Source: Treponema sp.
GTDB taxonomy: Bacteria; Spirochaetota; Spirochaetia; Treponematales; Treponemataceae
Direction: 5' to 3'
Assembly: GCA_017390125.1 (NCBI GenBank)
Contig: JAFPCT010000023.1
Location: forward strand, 1-12,469
DNA: 12,469 nucleotides
Positions 6,335 through 12,469 of the stretch are shown here, one piece after another (within the stretch, counting starts at the first letter, position 1; the number at the start of each line of letters is the position of its first letter). The notes under the pieces are model-generated. The model was not told the DNA's origin. It saw nothing but the letters and a program-made list of their open reading frames with translations, and did no database searches. The position numbers and the translations under genes were made by a program.

Positions 6335-7621
6335 TTACTCGTCAATATTAACGATTTTTATGTGGGCGCCAAGACTTTGAAGGCGTTCAACCAGTTTTTC
6401 ATAGCCGCGCTCGATCTGATAGACATTGCTGATGCGGCTTTCTCCATGAGCTACCATTGCGGCTATTACCATTGCCATTCCGGCACGAACGTCCGGAGAA
6501 ACAAGATGATCTGCATGCAAAGGCGAAGGACCGCAAACTACGGCACGATGAGGATCACAAAGAGTAATCTGGGCACCCATGCTTATGAGTTTATCAACAA
6601 AGAACATTCTGCTTTCAAACATTTTTTCAAAAATCAGGACAGTGCCTTCAACCTGAGTTGCAACAACCGTCATGATTGAAGTCAAATCCGGCGGGAATCC
6701 AGGCCAAGGAGAGTCGTCGATTTTTGGAATTTTCGTACCAACATCTGCGTTTGTCTTCATTTCCTGAACAGATGAAACGCTGATTGACTCTCCGTCCTGA
6801 AGCCAGCTGATGCCGAGTTTTGCAAATCCAACTTTAAGCGGACGCATATCCAGATTCTTTATTCCGTTGATTGTAATGCTTCCGTGGGTTGCAGCAGCAA
6901 GACCGATGTAGGAACCGATTTCCATGTAGTCCGGTCCGATTTCGAATTCACAGCCATGAAGGGATTCGACGCCTTCGATGTAAAGTATGTTCGATCCGAT
7001 TCCAGTAATTTTGGCTCCCATTGCATTGAGCATATTGCACAAATCCTGGATATGCGGTTCGCTTGCGGCATTTGTAATTGTTGTTTTTCCTTCTGCAAGG
7101 ACAGCCGCCATAAGGGCATTTTCTGTTGCTGTTACAGAACATTCATCAAGGAAAATGTCCGCGCCCCGCAATTTATTTGCAGTAAATACAAAATGACCGT
7201 TTACTTTTACCTGAGCGCCAAGCTGTGTAAGCGCAATAAAATGAGTATCAAGACGGCGGCGGCCGATTACGTCACCACCAGGTGGAAGCATTTCTGCCTT
7301 TCCAAGACGGGCAACCATCGGACCGGCAAAAAGAATTGAGGCCCGGATTTTTTTTGAAAGCTCAGCAGGAATTACACAGGATTCAATGTCTTTTGCTTCG
7401 ATTTTCCAGCTGTGATTTCCAAGATTTGTTGCTTTTGCGCCAAAAGACTGAAGGATGTTCAGCATAACGGCAATATCTTCGATTTCCGGCACGTTATGAA
7501 GAATTACAGGTTCAGCTGTAAGCAATGTTGCAGCAACACAAGGAAGAGCGGAGTTTTTGTTTCCGCTGGCAGTTATTGTTCCCTTAATAGGAAATCCGCC
7601 TTCAATTAAATATTCATGCAT
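6335..7621 (-). CDS. murA: UDP-N-acetylglucosamine 1-carboxyvinyltransferase with Asp in place of the catalytic Cys
   Basis: MurA transfers enolpyruvate from PEP to UDP-GlcNAc, the first committed step of peptidoglycan synthesis, in the cytoplasm. The 428 aa are full length. Conserved residues are Lys22-Asn23 (SGNKNSALP), the Arg93 region, the GFPPD segment with general-base Asp312, and Arg405 (IERGYEKL). The mobile active-site loop reads PPGGDVIGRRRLDTH: the position normally held by Cys (Cys115 in E. coli) is Asp117. This Cys-to-Asp change is known in Mycobacterium, Chlamydia and Borrelia MurA and makes the enzyme insensitive to fosfomycin, so intrinsic resistance is predicted here. The start is supported by GAGGGG at 7627-7632 (- strand), five bases before the ATG. 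It follows the peptidase gene by 22 bases on the same strand and ends toward the terminator shared with pheS. Confidence 0.96.
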   Translation of the reverse strand: MHEYLIEGGFPIKGTITASGNKNSALPCVAATLLTAEPVILHNVPEIEDIAVMLNILQSFGAKATNLGNHSWKIEAKDIESCVIPAELSKKIRASILFAGPMVARLGKAEMLPPGGDVIGRRRLDTHFIALTQLGAQVKVNGHFVFTANKLRGADIFLDECSVTATENALMAAVLAEGKTTITNAASEPHIQDLCNMLNAMGAKITGIGSNILYIEGVESLHGCEFEIGPDYMEIGSYIGLAAATHGSITINGIKNLDMRPLKVGFAKLGISWLQDGESISVSSVQEMKTNADVGTKIPKIDDSPWPGFPPDLTSIMTVVATQVEGTVLIFEKMFESRMFFVDKLISMGAQITLCDPHRAVVCGPSPLHADHLVSPDVRAGMAMVIAAMVAHGESRISNVYQIERGYEKLVERLQSLGAHIKIVNIDE

Positions 7622-7643
7622 AGTTTCCCCTCAAACGTATACA

Positions 7644-8912
7644 TTAACAATCGGCAATTTTGCGGGCAAGGTTTATTAAAACATCTGCGGCAAGACTCAT
7701 TTGATTCAGACTGCACCATTCTGCACGGCCATGAAAATTATGTCCGCCGGTAAAAATGTTCGGAGTCGGGATGCCAAGTTCTGTAAGGCGGGAACCGTCT
7801 GTGCCGCCACGTATCGGAGAGAAAACAGGCTCCACGCCGCTTTCCTTGTATGCCTGAACAAGTTTTTCTACTACGTCAGGATTTTTATCTAATACGGACT
7901 TCATATTCCTGTACTGCTCCTTGAAAGAGCATTCCGCTTTTGCCCCGAAGGAAAGGGCGGCGCTCTGAGCAAGGGCTTTTACAGTCTCAATGCGTTCTGC
8001 CATTCCTGAATCTGTAAAATCACGGAGAAGAAGCGATACCTCTGCTGTTTCTATGCTGCCGGTAATTTCCATCGGCGCAAAAAAACCTTCGCAGCCGTCT
8101 GTAGTTTCCGGGCGCTGGTTATTAGGCAGGGACTCAACGAAACGGGCAGCGGCGCACAAAGCATTGACCATGCCGCCTTTTCGGGCTGTTCCCGTGTGAC
8201 ATGCTTTACCGGTAAAGGTTACTTTTGCACCGTAAGCGTTGAAACATTCTGTCTCAAGTTCGCCTGCATGGCCGCCGTCCACTGTATATGCAAATTTTGA
8301 CTTTATAAGTTTAAGCGGAACCTTATCCATTCCGTGACCAGTCTCCTCATCAGGAGAAAAAATCACTTCAATTTTTCCGTGCTTTACCTCGGGATTTTCA
8401 ACAAGATACTGAATTGCAGTCATTATTGCAGAAACTCCGGCCTTGTCATCAGCACCAAGCAGAGTAGTTCCGTCTGCGGTAATAATCGTCTCGTGCTTTT
8501 CAGCGGCCTCTGCAAGGGCAGCATCCTTTGAAGGATCATGACGTACGCCGCACTGGAGATCAATAACTGCTCCGTCATATTTCGGATGTATAATCGGCTT
8601 AACGTCTTTTCCAGAAACTTCATCTACAGTATCAATGTGAGCAAGCAGACAGAACGGAGGAACTTTCTCACATCCTTTGCTGGCAGGAAGCCATGCGTAG
8701 GTGTAGCATTCCGGAGTAGTCTGCACATCCTGCAAACCCATTACGGTAAGCTCTGCCGCAAGCTGCTTTGCAAGATCCCGCTCACGCTCCTCGCTTGGCA
8801 TTATGCCGGAATCTGCTTTTTCACCATTGCTTTCAGTCCAAATCTTTACATATTTGATGAACCGGTCAAGAAGTTCACCCTGAATTTTCGAATCATCTGT
8901 AATGTAGTTCAT
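7644..8912 (-). CDS. pepT: Peptidase T-like tripeptide aminopeptidase (M20B)
   Basis: This is a cytoplasmic di-zinc M20-family exopeptidase that removes the N-terminal residue of tripeptides; E. coli PepT is 408 aa. From ATG 8912 the product is 422 aa, beginning MNYITDDSK and then aligning with the PepT opening (LLDRFIKYVKI). Metal and catalytic residues are all present (422-aa numbering): HIDTVD (His92, Asp94), LLGADDKAG (Asp155), the DEETGHG pair (Glu189-Glu190), TVDGG (Asp212) and TGGHNFHG near the end (last His394). GTARKGGMVNAL and PIRGGTDGSRLTELG are also PepT-like. The frame stays open to an ATG at 8993, with others at 8930 and 8960, but the extra residues are hydrophobic or low-complexity and match nothing in PepT, and none of these starts has a convincing Shine-Dalgarno. 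Recycling of peptides imported from outside fits a host-associated fermenter. Confidence 0.93.
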   Translation of the reverse strand: MNYITDDSKIQGELLDRFIKYVKIWTESNGEKADSGIMPSEERERDLAKQLAAELTVMGLQDVQTTPECYTYAWLPASKGCEKVPPFCLLAHIDTVDEVSGKDVKPIIHPKYDGAVIDLQCGVRHDPSKDAALAEAAEKHETIITADGTTLLGADDKAGVSAIMTAIQYLVENPEVKHGKIEVIFSPDEETGHGMDKVPLKLIKSKFAYTVDGGHAGELETECFNAYGAKVTFTGKACHTGTARKGGMVNALCAAARFVESLPNNQRPETTDGCEGFFAPMEITGSIETAEVSLLLRDFTDSGMAERIETVKALAQSAALSFGAKAECSFKEQYRNMKSVLDKNPDVVEKLVQAYKESGVEPVFSPIRGGTDGSRLTELGIPTPNIFTGGHNFHGRAEWCSLNQMSLAADVLINLARKIADC

Positions 8913-9022
8913 AAAAACAGAATAATACATTTTGAAAATAGATTCTATGGACAAGACCATCGTTGAGCTTAGAAGCAAAATAGACAGATTCAAAACAGAA
9001 TTGTAATTTACAAAAGCCGCCG

Positions 9023-9763
9023 TTATTCCAGCCAGCCCATCCAGGCGCTGATTACGCTGGCGCTTACGGTAGCGGCGGTTTCTGTACGCATTATGCGCGG
9101 CCCCATCCCGGTTCTCAGATAGCCGGAGTTTTCAAGGAGCCTGCGCTCATTTTCAGTCCAGCCCCGTTCACTTCCAATTGCAGCAACAACGCCTTCCGGT
9201 TTTTCAGTCCGGGCTTCCATTACGCCACGAAGGGAGCCTGTGGGATTTATATTGTCCAGACACAGCTTAAGCTCATTTCCGCCGGAAAGCTCCGGTGATT
9301 CAATACATTCTTTAAGGGTTTTATGCAGGAAAAGCTCAGGAACATGAGTTCCGGCCGCCTGAACGGTACCGTCAACAAGCATCTGATAAGCCGTTCCGTG
9401 CTCCACAAGATTTGACTGCATGTATGATTTTTCCCCAAGTTCTGTACCGGTCAGGTGAACCTGGCAGACACCCAAAGCGGCTATATCCCGCAGAAGCCTT
9501 TTAAGCTGGATAGGCCGTGGAAAGCCGATAATCATCTTAAGGGGATAAAGGGGCTTTCCTTCTGATTCAGGGGAAAAGTCAAAATATATCTGGGAATTTT
9601 CGATTTTAGTGATCAAGGCCTTGCCTGCCCTGCCGTTTATTACGCCGGCAGAAAAGGTGTCGCCTTCTTTTTTGTGCAGGATTTTTATAATATGTTCGCC
9701 GCGTTCATCCTTTGCTGAAAGCGGCAAACCAATTTCTTCCGGTTTAAAAAGACAAATATTCAT
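9023..9763 (-). CDS. rsmE: 16S rRNA (uracil1498-N3)-methyltransferase
   Basis: RsmE is a SPOUT methyltransferase that methylates N3 of U1498 in helix 44 of 16S rRNA using S-adenosylmethionine. The 246 aa match the usual length. An N-terminal PUA-like RNA-binding domain spans about residues 1-70; the knotted SPOUT domain follows, starting near KMIIGFPRPIQLKRLLRD. SAM-site motifs are IGSERGW (197-202) and MGPRIMRTETAA (220-231), the latter being the family's LG-RILR-ETA signature. The first motif is more often GPEGG; GSERG is a known-looking variant that keeps the glycines and should still fold around SAM. The ATG at 9763 has no Shine-Dalgarno, but a promoter lies so close that the RNA may start at the ATG itself. 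The gene leads the pepT-murA run on the same strand, about 110 bases before the pepT start used here. Confidence 0.94.
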   Translation of the reverse strand: MNICLFKPEEIGLPLSAKDERGEHIIKILHKKEGDTFSAGVINGRAGKALITKIENSQIYFDFSPESEGKPLYPLKMIIGFPRPIQLKRLLRDIAALGVCQVHLTGTELGEKSYMQSNLVEHGTAYQMLVDGTVQAAGTHVPELFLHKTLKECIESPELSGGNELKLCLDNINPTGSLRGVMEARTEKPEGVVAAIGSERGWTENERRLLENSGYLRTGMGPRIMRTETAATVSASVISAWMGWLE

Positions 9764-9769
9764 GAAGAT

Positions 9770-9798
9770 ATTGTAGCGGATTTTTCAACTAATCTCAA
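9770..9798 (-). promoter_or_regulatory. Sigma70-type promoter for rsmE, placed for a leaderless transcript
   Basis: Read on -, TTGAGA (9798-9793) is followed by 17 bases and then TACAAT (9775-9770). These match the -35 and -10 consensus at five of six positions each, with ideal spacing. Only six bases (ATCTTC) separate the -10 from ATG 9763, so the usual start seven bases after the -10 falls on the A of the ATG. The -35 lies inside the 3' end of the upstream small ORF. Confidence 0.6.
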
Positions 9799-9970
9799 AA
9801 GATACATAGCGGACTGATTTTTCAGTCCAGGAAACCGTTGCCCCTTCTTTCATGCCGCTTAAAATGCTGACAACGCGCTTAAACATAAATGCGTCCTCAG
9901 TTACCAGCTGTGAATTGATGTAATAACATACTGCATGACTTTTCAAGTTCTCTGAAGTTTTAAAATTCAT
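9785..9970 (-). CDS. Small protein of unknown function, 61 aa
   Basis: The open frame reaches back to ATG 9997, but the start at 9970 is favoured because AGGTG (9980-9976 on -) lies five bases before it. The product begins MNFKTSENLKSHAV and ends VRYVSFEIS. It is a small, mildly basic soluble protein with an alternating pattern near the end (GATVSWTEKSVRYVSFEI) that looks like a two-strand beta hairpin after a helix (DAFMFKRVVSILSGMKEG). One Cys is present; there is no signal peptide or membrane helix. I do not recognise a family. It sits 21 bases before rsmE on the same strand, and its last codons overlap the rsmE promoter. The Shine-Dalgarno and protein-like composition support a real gene; its shortness leaves doubt. 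Confidence 0.55.
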   Translation of the reverse strand: MNFKTSENLKSHAVCYYINSQLVTEDAFMFKRVVSILSGMKEGATVSWTEKSVRYVSFEIS

Positions 9971-10121
9971 AGCTCCACCTCTCGCGAATAAATTCAATTT
10001 GGTATCACGTCATATTTAAAATCGACAGATTGGAGCTATTGTTTAGGTTTTTCTACTGATTTGAATAGCAGCTGCGGTCAAGGAAGAAATATCTTCTGCA
10101 GCTATCATAGCACAAAAAAAA

Positions 10122-10151
10122 TTGACGAAAAAAAAACATTGGATGTAGCAT
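10122..10151 (+). promoter_or_regulatory. Possible promoter of the decayed cyclase gene
   Basis: TTGACG at 10122-10127 is a five-of-six -35 match. TAGCAT at 10146-10151 is a weak -10 at 18-base spacing; TACAAT at 10157-10162 is a better -10 but too far from the same -35. A GAGG at 10181-10184, five bases before ATG 10190, gives a usable ribosome site. The rest of the roughly 220-base gap between 9971 and 10189 is AT-rich and shows no gene or clear repeat. Confidence 0.35.
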
Positions 10152-10189
10152 TATCTTACAATTAAATTCCTAAACTCATAGAGGAATAA

Positions 10190-10558
10190 ATGAAGCTGTC
10201 CCGTTCTATTAAAATCTCACTTTCAGTTATCATATCTATCTGCATTGCCCTTATAATACTTGGCTCGCTTTCTGTATTAAGAGCCCAAATGAACAGGCTG
10301 CTGAGGTAATGTTCCAAGAACAACATAATGAAGTTTCAGGAAGTTTATACAACAACCCTTGAGCAGCACTTTGACAACCTGCTCAGCGAGGACTACTTTG
10401 ACGACCATAGCTCCGTTCATGTAAGTGCCAGCGTCGGAATTGCGCTTTTCCCGATACACGGCACAAATTATGAGGAACTGTTCCATAATGCGGACCAGGC
10501 TTTGTACGACGTTAAAACCGGCGGAAAAGACGGCTATAAAATATATTCCCCAAACTAG
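10190..10558 (+). pseudogene. Remnant of a membrane-anchored GGDEF diguanylate cyclase
   Basis: Two ends of one gene remain. The start (ATG 10190, with a Shine-Dalgarno) encodes MKLSRSIKISLSV and a long hydrophobic run ending GSLSVLRAQMNRLLR, typical of the first transmembrane helix of a sensor cyclase, then stops at TAA 10307-10309. From about 10360 to TAG 10556-10558 the same frame encodes the last third of a GGDEF domain: VHVSASVGIALFPIHG, then LFHNADQALYDVKTGGKDGYKIY. The GGDEF motif, the metal-binding Asp and the whole sensor region are absent, so it cannot make c-di-GMP. Between 10306 and 10358 the -1 frame reads VMFQEQHNEVSGSLYNN, which looks like a continuation of the sensor helix; loss of one G after codon 38 would explain it. 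I infer a frameshift plus a large internal deletion. A 39-aa membrane peptide could still be made. Confidence 0.8.
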
Positions 10559-10568
10559 GACGAAACGC

Positions 10569-10574
10569 TAAAAT
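10569..10574 (+). promoter_or_regulatory. Possible -10 element for purD
   Basis: TAAAAT lies six bases before the purD ATG, the same placement as at rsmE, which would put +1 on or next to the A of the start codon. The -35 position (TTCCCC at 17-base spacing) is poor, and an AAAGG only one base before the ATG is too close to act as a normal Shine-Dalgarno. The evidence is weak on its own. Confidence 0.3.
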
Positions 10575-10580
10575 AAAGGC

Positions 10581-11918
10581 ATGAATATTATCGTTGTTGG
10601 AAATGGCGGGCGAGAACACACTATTGCGTGGAAAATTGCTCAGAGTGAAAAAGTGGAAACGGTTGTTTGCGTCCCTGGAAACGGCGGAACTGCAAACGAG
10701 CACAAATGCAAGAATGTAGAAATCAAAAAGTGTGACTACATCAAAGACGGTGAAAATCCTTACGTTGCAATTGCAAAGCACGAAAACTGCACTATGGCAG
10801 TAATCGGGCCGGAAGATCCTCTTGCAGAAGGACTTGCAGATGTTTTCTGGAACGCAGGAATTCCATGCGTCGGACCAAAGAAAGCAGGCGCTCAGCTTGA
10901 AGCCAGCAAGGACCTTTCAAAAGAATTCATGGAAAAATACGGTGCTTCATGCGCAAAGAGCCGTACATTCACAGACAAGAAAGAAGCTGAAAATTATGTA
11001 AAAGAACACGGCGCACCGATTGTAATCAAAGCAGACGGTCTTGCAGCTGGAAAAGGCGTTGTTGTTGCAGCAACAGAAAAGGAAGCCTTGGACGCCATTA
11101 CAGACCTTATGGAAAGCGGACGTGTTGGAAATGCCGGACAGAAGCTTGTAATCGAAGATTACCTTCAGGGCGTTGAAATTTCCGTTCTTTCAGCAGTAAG
11201 CGTAGATCCGTCTCATCCTGAAAACGCATGCATCCTTCCGTTCCTGCCTTCACGGGACCACAAACGTCTTATGGACGGAGCGAAAGGTCCGAACACCGGC
11301 GGAATGGGAACAGTCTGTCCTCTTGATGACGTAACAGACGAAATGATGGCTGAATTCAACAAAACCTGCCTTGAGCCGACACTTAAGGGTCTTGTTGCAG
11401 AAAAATTCGATTACCGCGGATTCATCTTCTTTGGTGTTATGCTTACAAAAGACGGTCCGAAACTTCTTGAATACAACGTACGTCTCGGCGACCCTGAAAC
11501 ACAGTCAGTTCTTCCGCTTATGGATTTTGACTTTGTGGAAATGTGCGAGGCCATAACAAACGGAACTTTGAAAGACTTCAAGCTTTCATGGAAAAAAGGA
11601 TACCAGGTAAGTCCAGTTGTTGTTTCAGGCGGATACCCTGGAAGCTACGCTAAAGGCAAGAAGATTACTATTGACGAAGCAAAGATTTCGGCAAGTGGCG
11701 CAAAGATTTTTGTTGCCGGCGCAATCATTGACCGGCGCTCAGGAAACAATTCAATGGTAACAAGCGGCGGCCGAGTACTCTGCTGCTCTACTTTCGGAAA
11801 AACTTTTGACGAAGCATGGAAGAATGCTTATTCTGCAATCGAAGGCGTTTCATTTGAGGGCGCATTCTACAGAAAGGATATCGGTCTTCCTGGAGCCGCA
11901 GTTTCCGGCGAACTGTAA
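10581..11918 (+). CDS. purD: Phosphoribosylamine-glycine ligase (GAR synthetase)
   Basis: PurD is an ATP-grasp enzyme that joins phosphoribosylamine and glycine in the second step of purine synthesis. The product is 445 aa, slightly longer than the usual 420-430. The N-terminal phosphate-binding loop is VVGNGGREH (residues 5-13). The ATP-grasp core has IKADGLAAGKGVVVA (Lys150 onward), GPNTGGMGTVCP (Asn238 region) and the metal-binding YNVRLGDPETQ (Glu297, Asn299). The C-terminal part (VVVSGGYPGSYAKG, then GGRVLCCSTFG) is the normal last domain and ends with a short tail, GLPGAAVSGEL. No other purine gene is in the window, so it appears to be unlinked from a pur operon. The ATG lies 22 bases after the end of the cyclase remnant, without a good Shine-Dalgarno. 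It converges on glnN. Confidence 0.97.
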   Translation: MNIIVVGNGGREHTIAWKIAQSEKVETVVCVPGNGGTANEHKCKNVEIKKCDYIKDGENPYVAIAKHENCTMAVIGPEDPLAEGLADVFWNAGIPCVGPKKAGAQLEASKDLSKEFMEKYGASCAKSRTFTDKKEAENYVKEHGAPIVIKADGLAAGKGVVVAATEKEALDAITDLMESGRVGNAGQKLVIEDYLQGVEISVLSAVSVDPSHPENACILPFLPSRDHKRLMDGAKGPNTGGMGTVCPLDDVTDEMMAEFNKTCLEPTLKGLVAEKFDYRGFIFFGVMLTKDGPKLLEYNVRLGDPETQSVLPLMDFDFVEMCEAITNGTLKDFKLSWKKGYQVSPVVVSGGYPGSYAKGKKITIDEAKISASGAKIFVAGAIIDRRSGNNSMVTSGGRVLCCSTFGKTFDEAWKNAYSAIEGVSFEGAFYRKDIGLPGAAVSGEL

Positions 11919-11932
11919 ACGCCTGAGGGCAT

Positions 11933-11974
11933 AAAAAAGCCCTGTCGGAAAGGGGTTACGAATCCCGGCAGGGC
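11933..11974 (-). terminator. Intrinsic terminator on - for glnN, placed beside the purD stop
   Basis: GCCCTGTC (11939-11946) pairs with GGCAGGGC (11967-11974) over 8 bp, one of them G-T. An inner stem, GGGGTT (11952-11957) with AATCCC (11961-11966), stacks on it. Read on -, the stem is followed at once by TTTTTT (11938-11933). On + there is no T-run after it. It is about 75 bases beyond the glnN stop and only 14 bases from the purD stop. Confidence 0.8.
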
Positions 11975-12021
11975 AGAACTAGCGGTTTTCACCAGCTAAT
12001 AATCGATTTAATGATCTGCAG

Positions 12022-12044
12022 ATGGCGCCAAAGGCGCCATTTTT
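12022..12044 (+). terminator. Intrinsic terminator on + for purD, placed beside the glnN stop
   Basis: ATGGCGCC (12022-12029), loop AAA and GGCGCCAT (12033-12040) form a perfect 8-bp stem, followed on + by TTTT and then GCATTTT. Read on - there is no T-run after the stem (CTGCAGATC). It lies about 100 bases after the purD stop and ends about six bases from the glnN stop codon. Confidence 0.82.
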
Positions 12045-12049
12045 GCATT

Positions 12050-12469
12050 TTAAACTCTGTAGAGCAAATCTTCGTAGCATGGATAAGGCTTGTAGTCTTC
12101 TCCAATGAGCGGCTCAATCTCGTCTGCCACAGCTCTTGTTACAGCCATAAGAGGAAGAACCTTGTCTACATAAGCACGGGCAACAGCCATTGCATCGCCG
12201 GCAGCTTTTGCAGAAATATGAACTTTAGAAAGTTCCTCTGATTTTTCTGCAAGGTCGCCTGAAAGAGCATCAAGTTTTGAAAGCAATGCAATTTCTGCAC
12301 TTGCCTTTGCACCTGGAACAACGCTCTTCAAATCAACGACAGTCTTGCTTACTGCAGCAATGTATTTGTATGCAGCAGGAAGGATGTCCTTGTTAATCAT
12401 CTCAAGCATTGTCTCTACTTCAATGTTCAGAACCTGACTGTATTTTTCAAGCTTGATTTCGTAATGGCT
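12050..12469 (-). CDS. glnN: Type III glutamine synthetase, C-terminal end (partial)
   Basis: The frame is open from the right edge of the window to TAA at 12052-12050, giving the last 139 residues of a protein whose family is about 700 aa. The edge sequence SHYEIKLEKYSQVLNIEVET, followed by MLEMINKDILPAAYKYI, then ALSGDLAEKSEELSKV and VLPLMAVTRAVADEIEPLIG, ends KPYPCYEDLLYRV. This is the helical C-terminal region specific to GSIII (GlnN) enzymes, which differ from ordinary GlnA. The family makes glutamine from glutamate, ammonia and ATP and is common in Bacteroidetes, cyanobacteria and some spirochaetes. ATG 12409 is an internal Met, not the start. The active site lies outside the window. 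It converges on purD, with overlapping 3' ends. Confidence 0.88.
   Translation of the reverse strand, partial: SHYEIKLEKYSQVLNIEVETMLEMINKDILPAAYKYIAAVSKTVVDLKSVVPGAKASAEIALLSKLDALSGDLAEKSEELSKVHISAKAAGDAMAVARAYVDKVLPLMAVTRAVADEIEPLIGEDYKPYPCYEDLLYRV

Noticed and set aside
6884..7339. 151-codon open frame on + opposite murA
   Set aside because: It is antisense to a full-length conserved murA, is Cys-rich and low in protein-like pattern, and has no ribosome site.
8538..8966. 142-codon open frame on + opposite pepT
   Set aside because: It is antisense to a conserved catalytic gene; its composition is that of a shadow frame and there is no Shine-Dalgarno.
10328..10558. A stand-alone 76-aa GGDEF-like protein
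   Set aside because: It has no ribosome site at ATG 10328, lacks the GGDEF motif and metal site, and is in frame with an upstream membrane fragment, so it is better read as part of a broken gene.
11939..11975. Resemblance of the glnN terminator to a tRNA acceptor plus T-arm (GCCCTGT ... GGGGTTACGAATCCC ... GCAGGGCA)
   Set aside because: There is no D-arm or anticodon arm, the T-loop would have an extra base, and the T-run on - explains the structure as a terminator.
1..12469. CRISPR array, insertion sequence, prophage, toxin-antitoxin or defence module
   Set aside because: No regularly spaced repeats, transposase or integrase motifs, or paired small toxin-like genes were seen on either strand.

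Overview
The window looks like chromosomal core sequence from a treponeme-like spirochaete, probably a host-associated Treponema. By eye the GC content is moderate. The taxon call rests on three things: an archaeal/eukaryotic-type phenylalanyl-tRNA synthetase alpha chain, which is typical of spirochaetes; a MurA with Asp in place of the catalytic Cys; and a type III glutamine synthetase, alongside several spirochaete-like proteins of unknown function. No rRNA, tRNA, CRISPR array, insertion sequence or phage gene was seen.

Layout. (1) Bases 1-6223, all on +, look like one transcription unit: the 3' end of a dihydrouridine synthase (dusB-like), a 523-aa protein of unknown function, a GAF-GGDEF diguanylate cyclase, an active-looking rhomboid protease, two exported proteins of unknown function, and pheS. 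Genes are tightly packed, with 1-4 base junctions and a 25-base overlap. The unit ends at a hairpin terminator (6244-6273) that also serves the converging murA. (2) Bases 9970 down to 6335, on -, hold a 61-aa small ORF, rsmE, a pepT-like peptidase and murA. A good sigma70-type promoter just before rsmE would start RNA at or within a base of the rsmE ATG. (3) Bases 10190-10558 (+) are the wreck of a membrane-anchored diguanylate cyclase: an N-terminal membrane segment and the last third of a GGDEF domain survive, and the middle is gone. (4) purD (10581-11918, +) converges on the 3' end of glnN (12050-12469, -). Their two terminators are crossed, so the two transcripts should overlap by about 110 bases.

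Most genes are housekeeping: tRNA modification and charging, 16S rRNA methylation, peptidoglycan precursor synthesis, peptide breakdown, purine synthesis and nitrogen assimilation. Two c-di-GMP loci are present, one intact and one dead. I do not see a clearly new multi-gene system. The points most worth a second look are the crossed terminators, the possible leaderless start of rsmE, the decayed cyclase, the MurA Cys-to-Asp change, and the block of unknown and exported proteins between dus and pheS.
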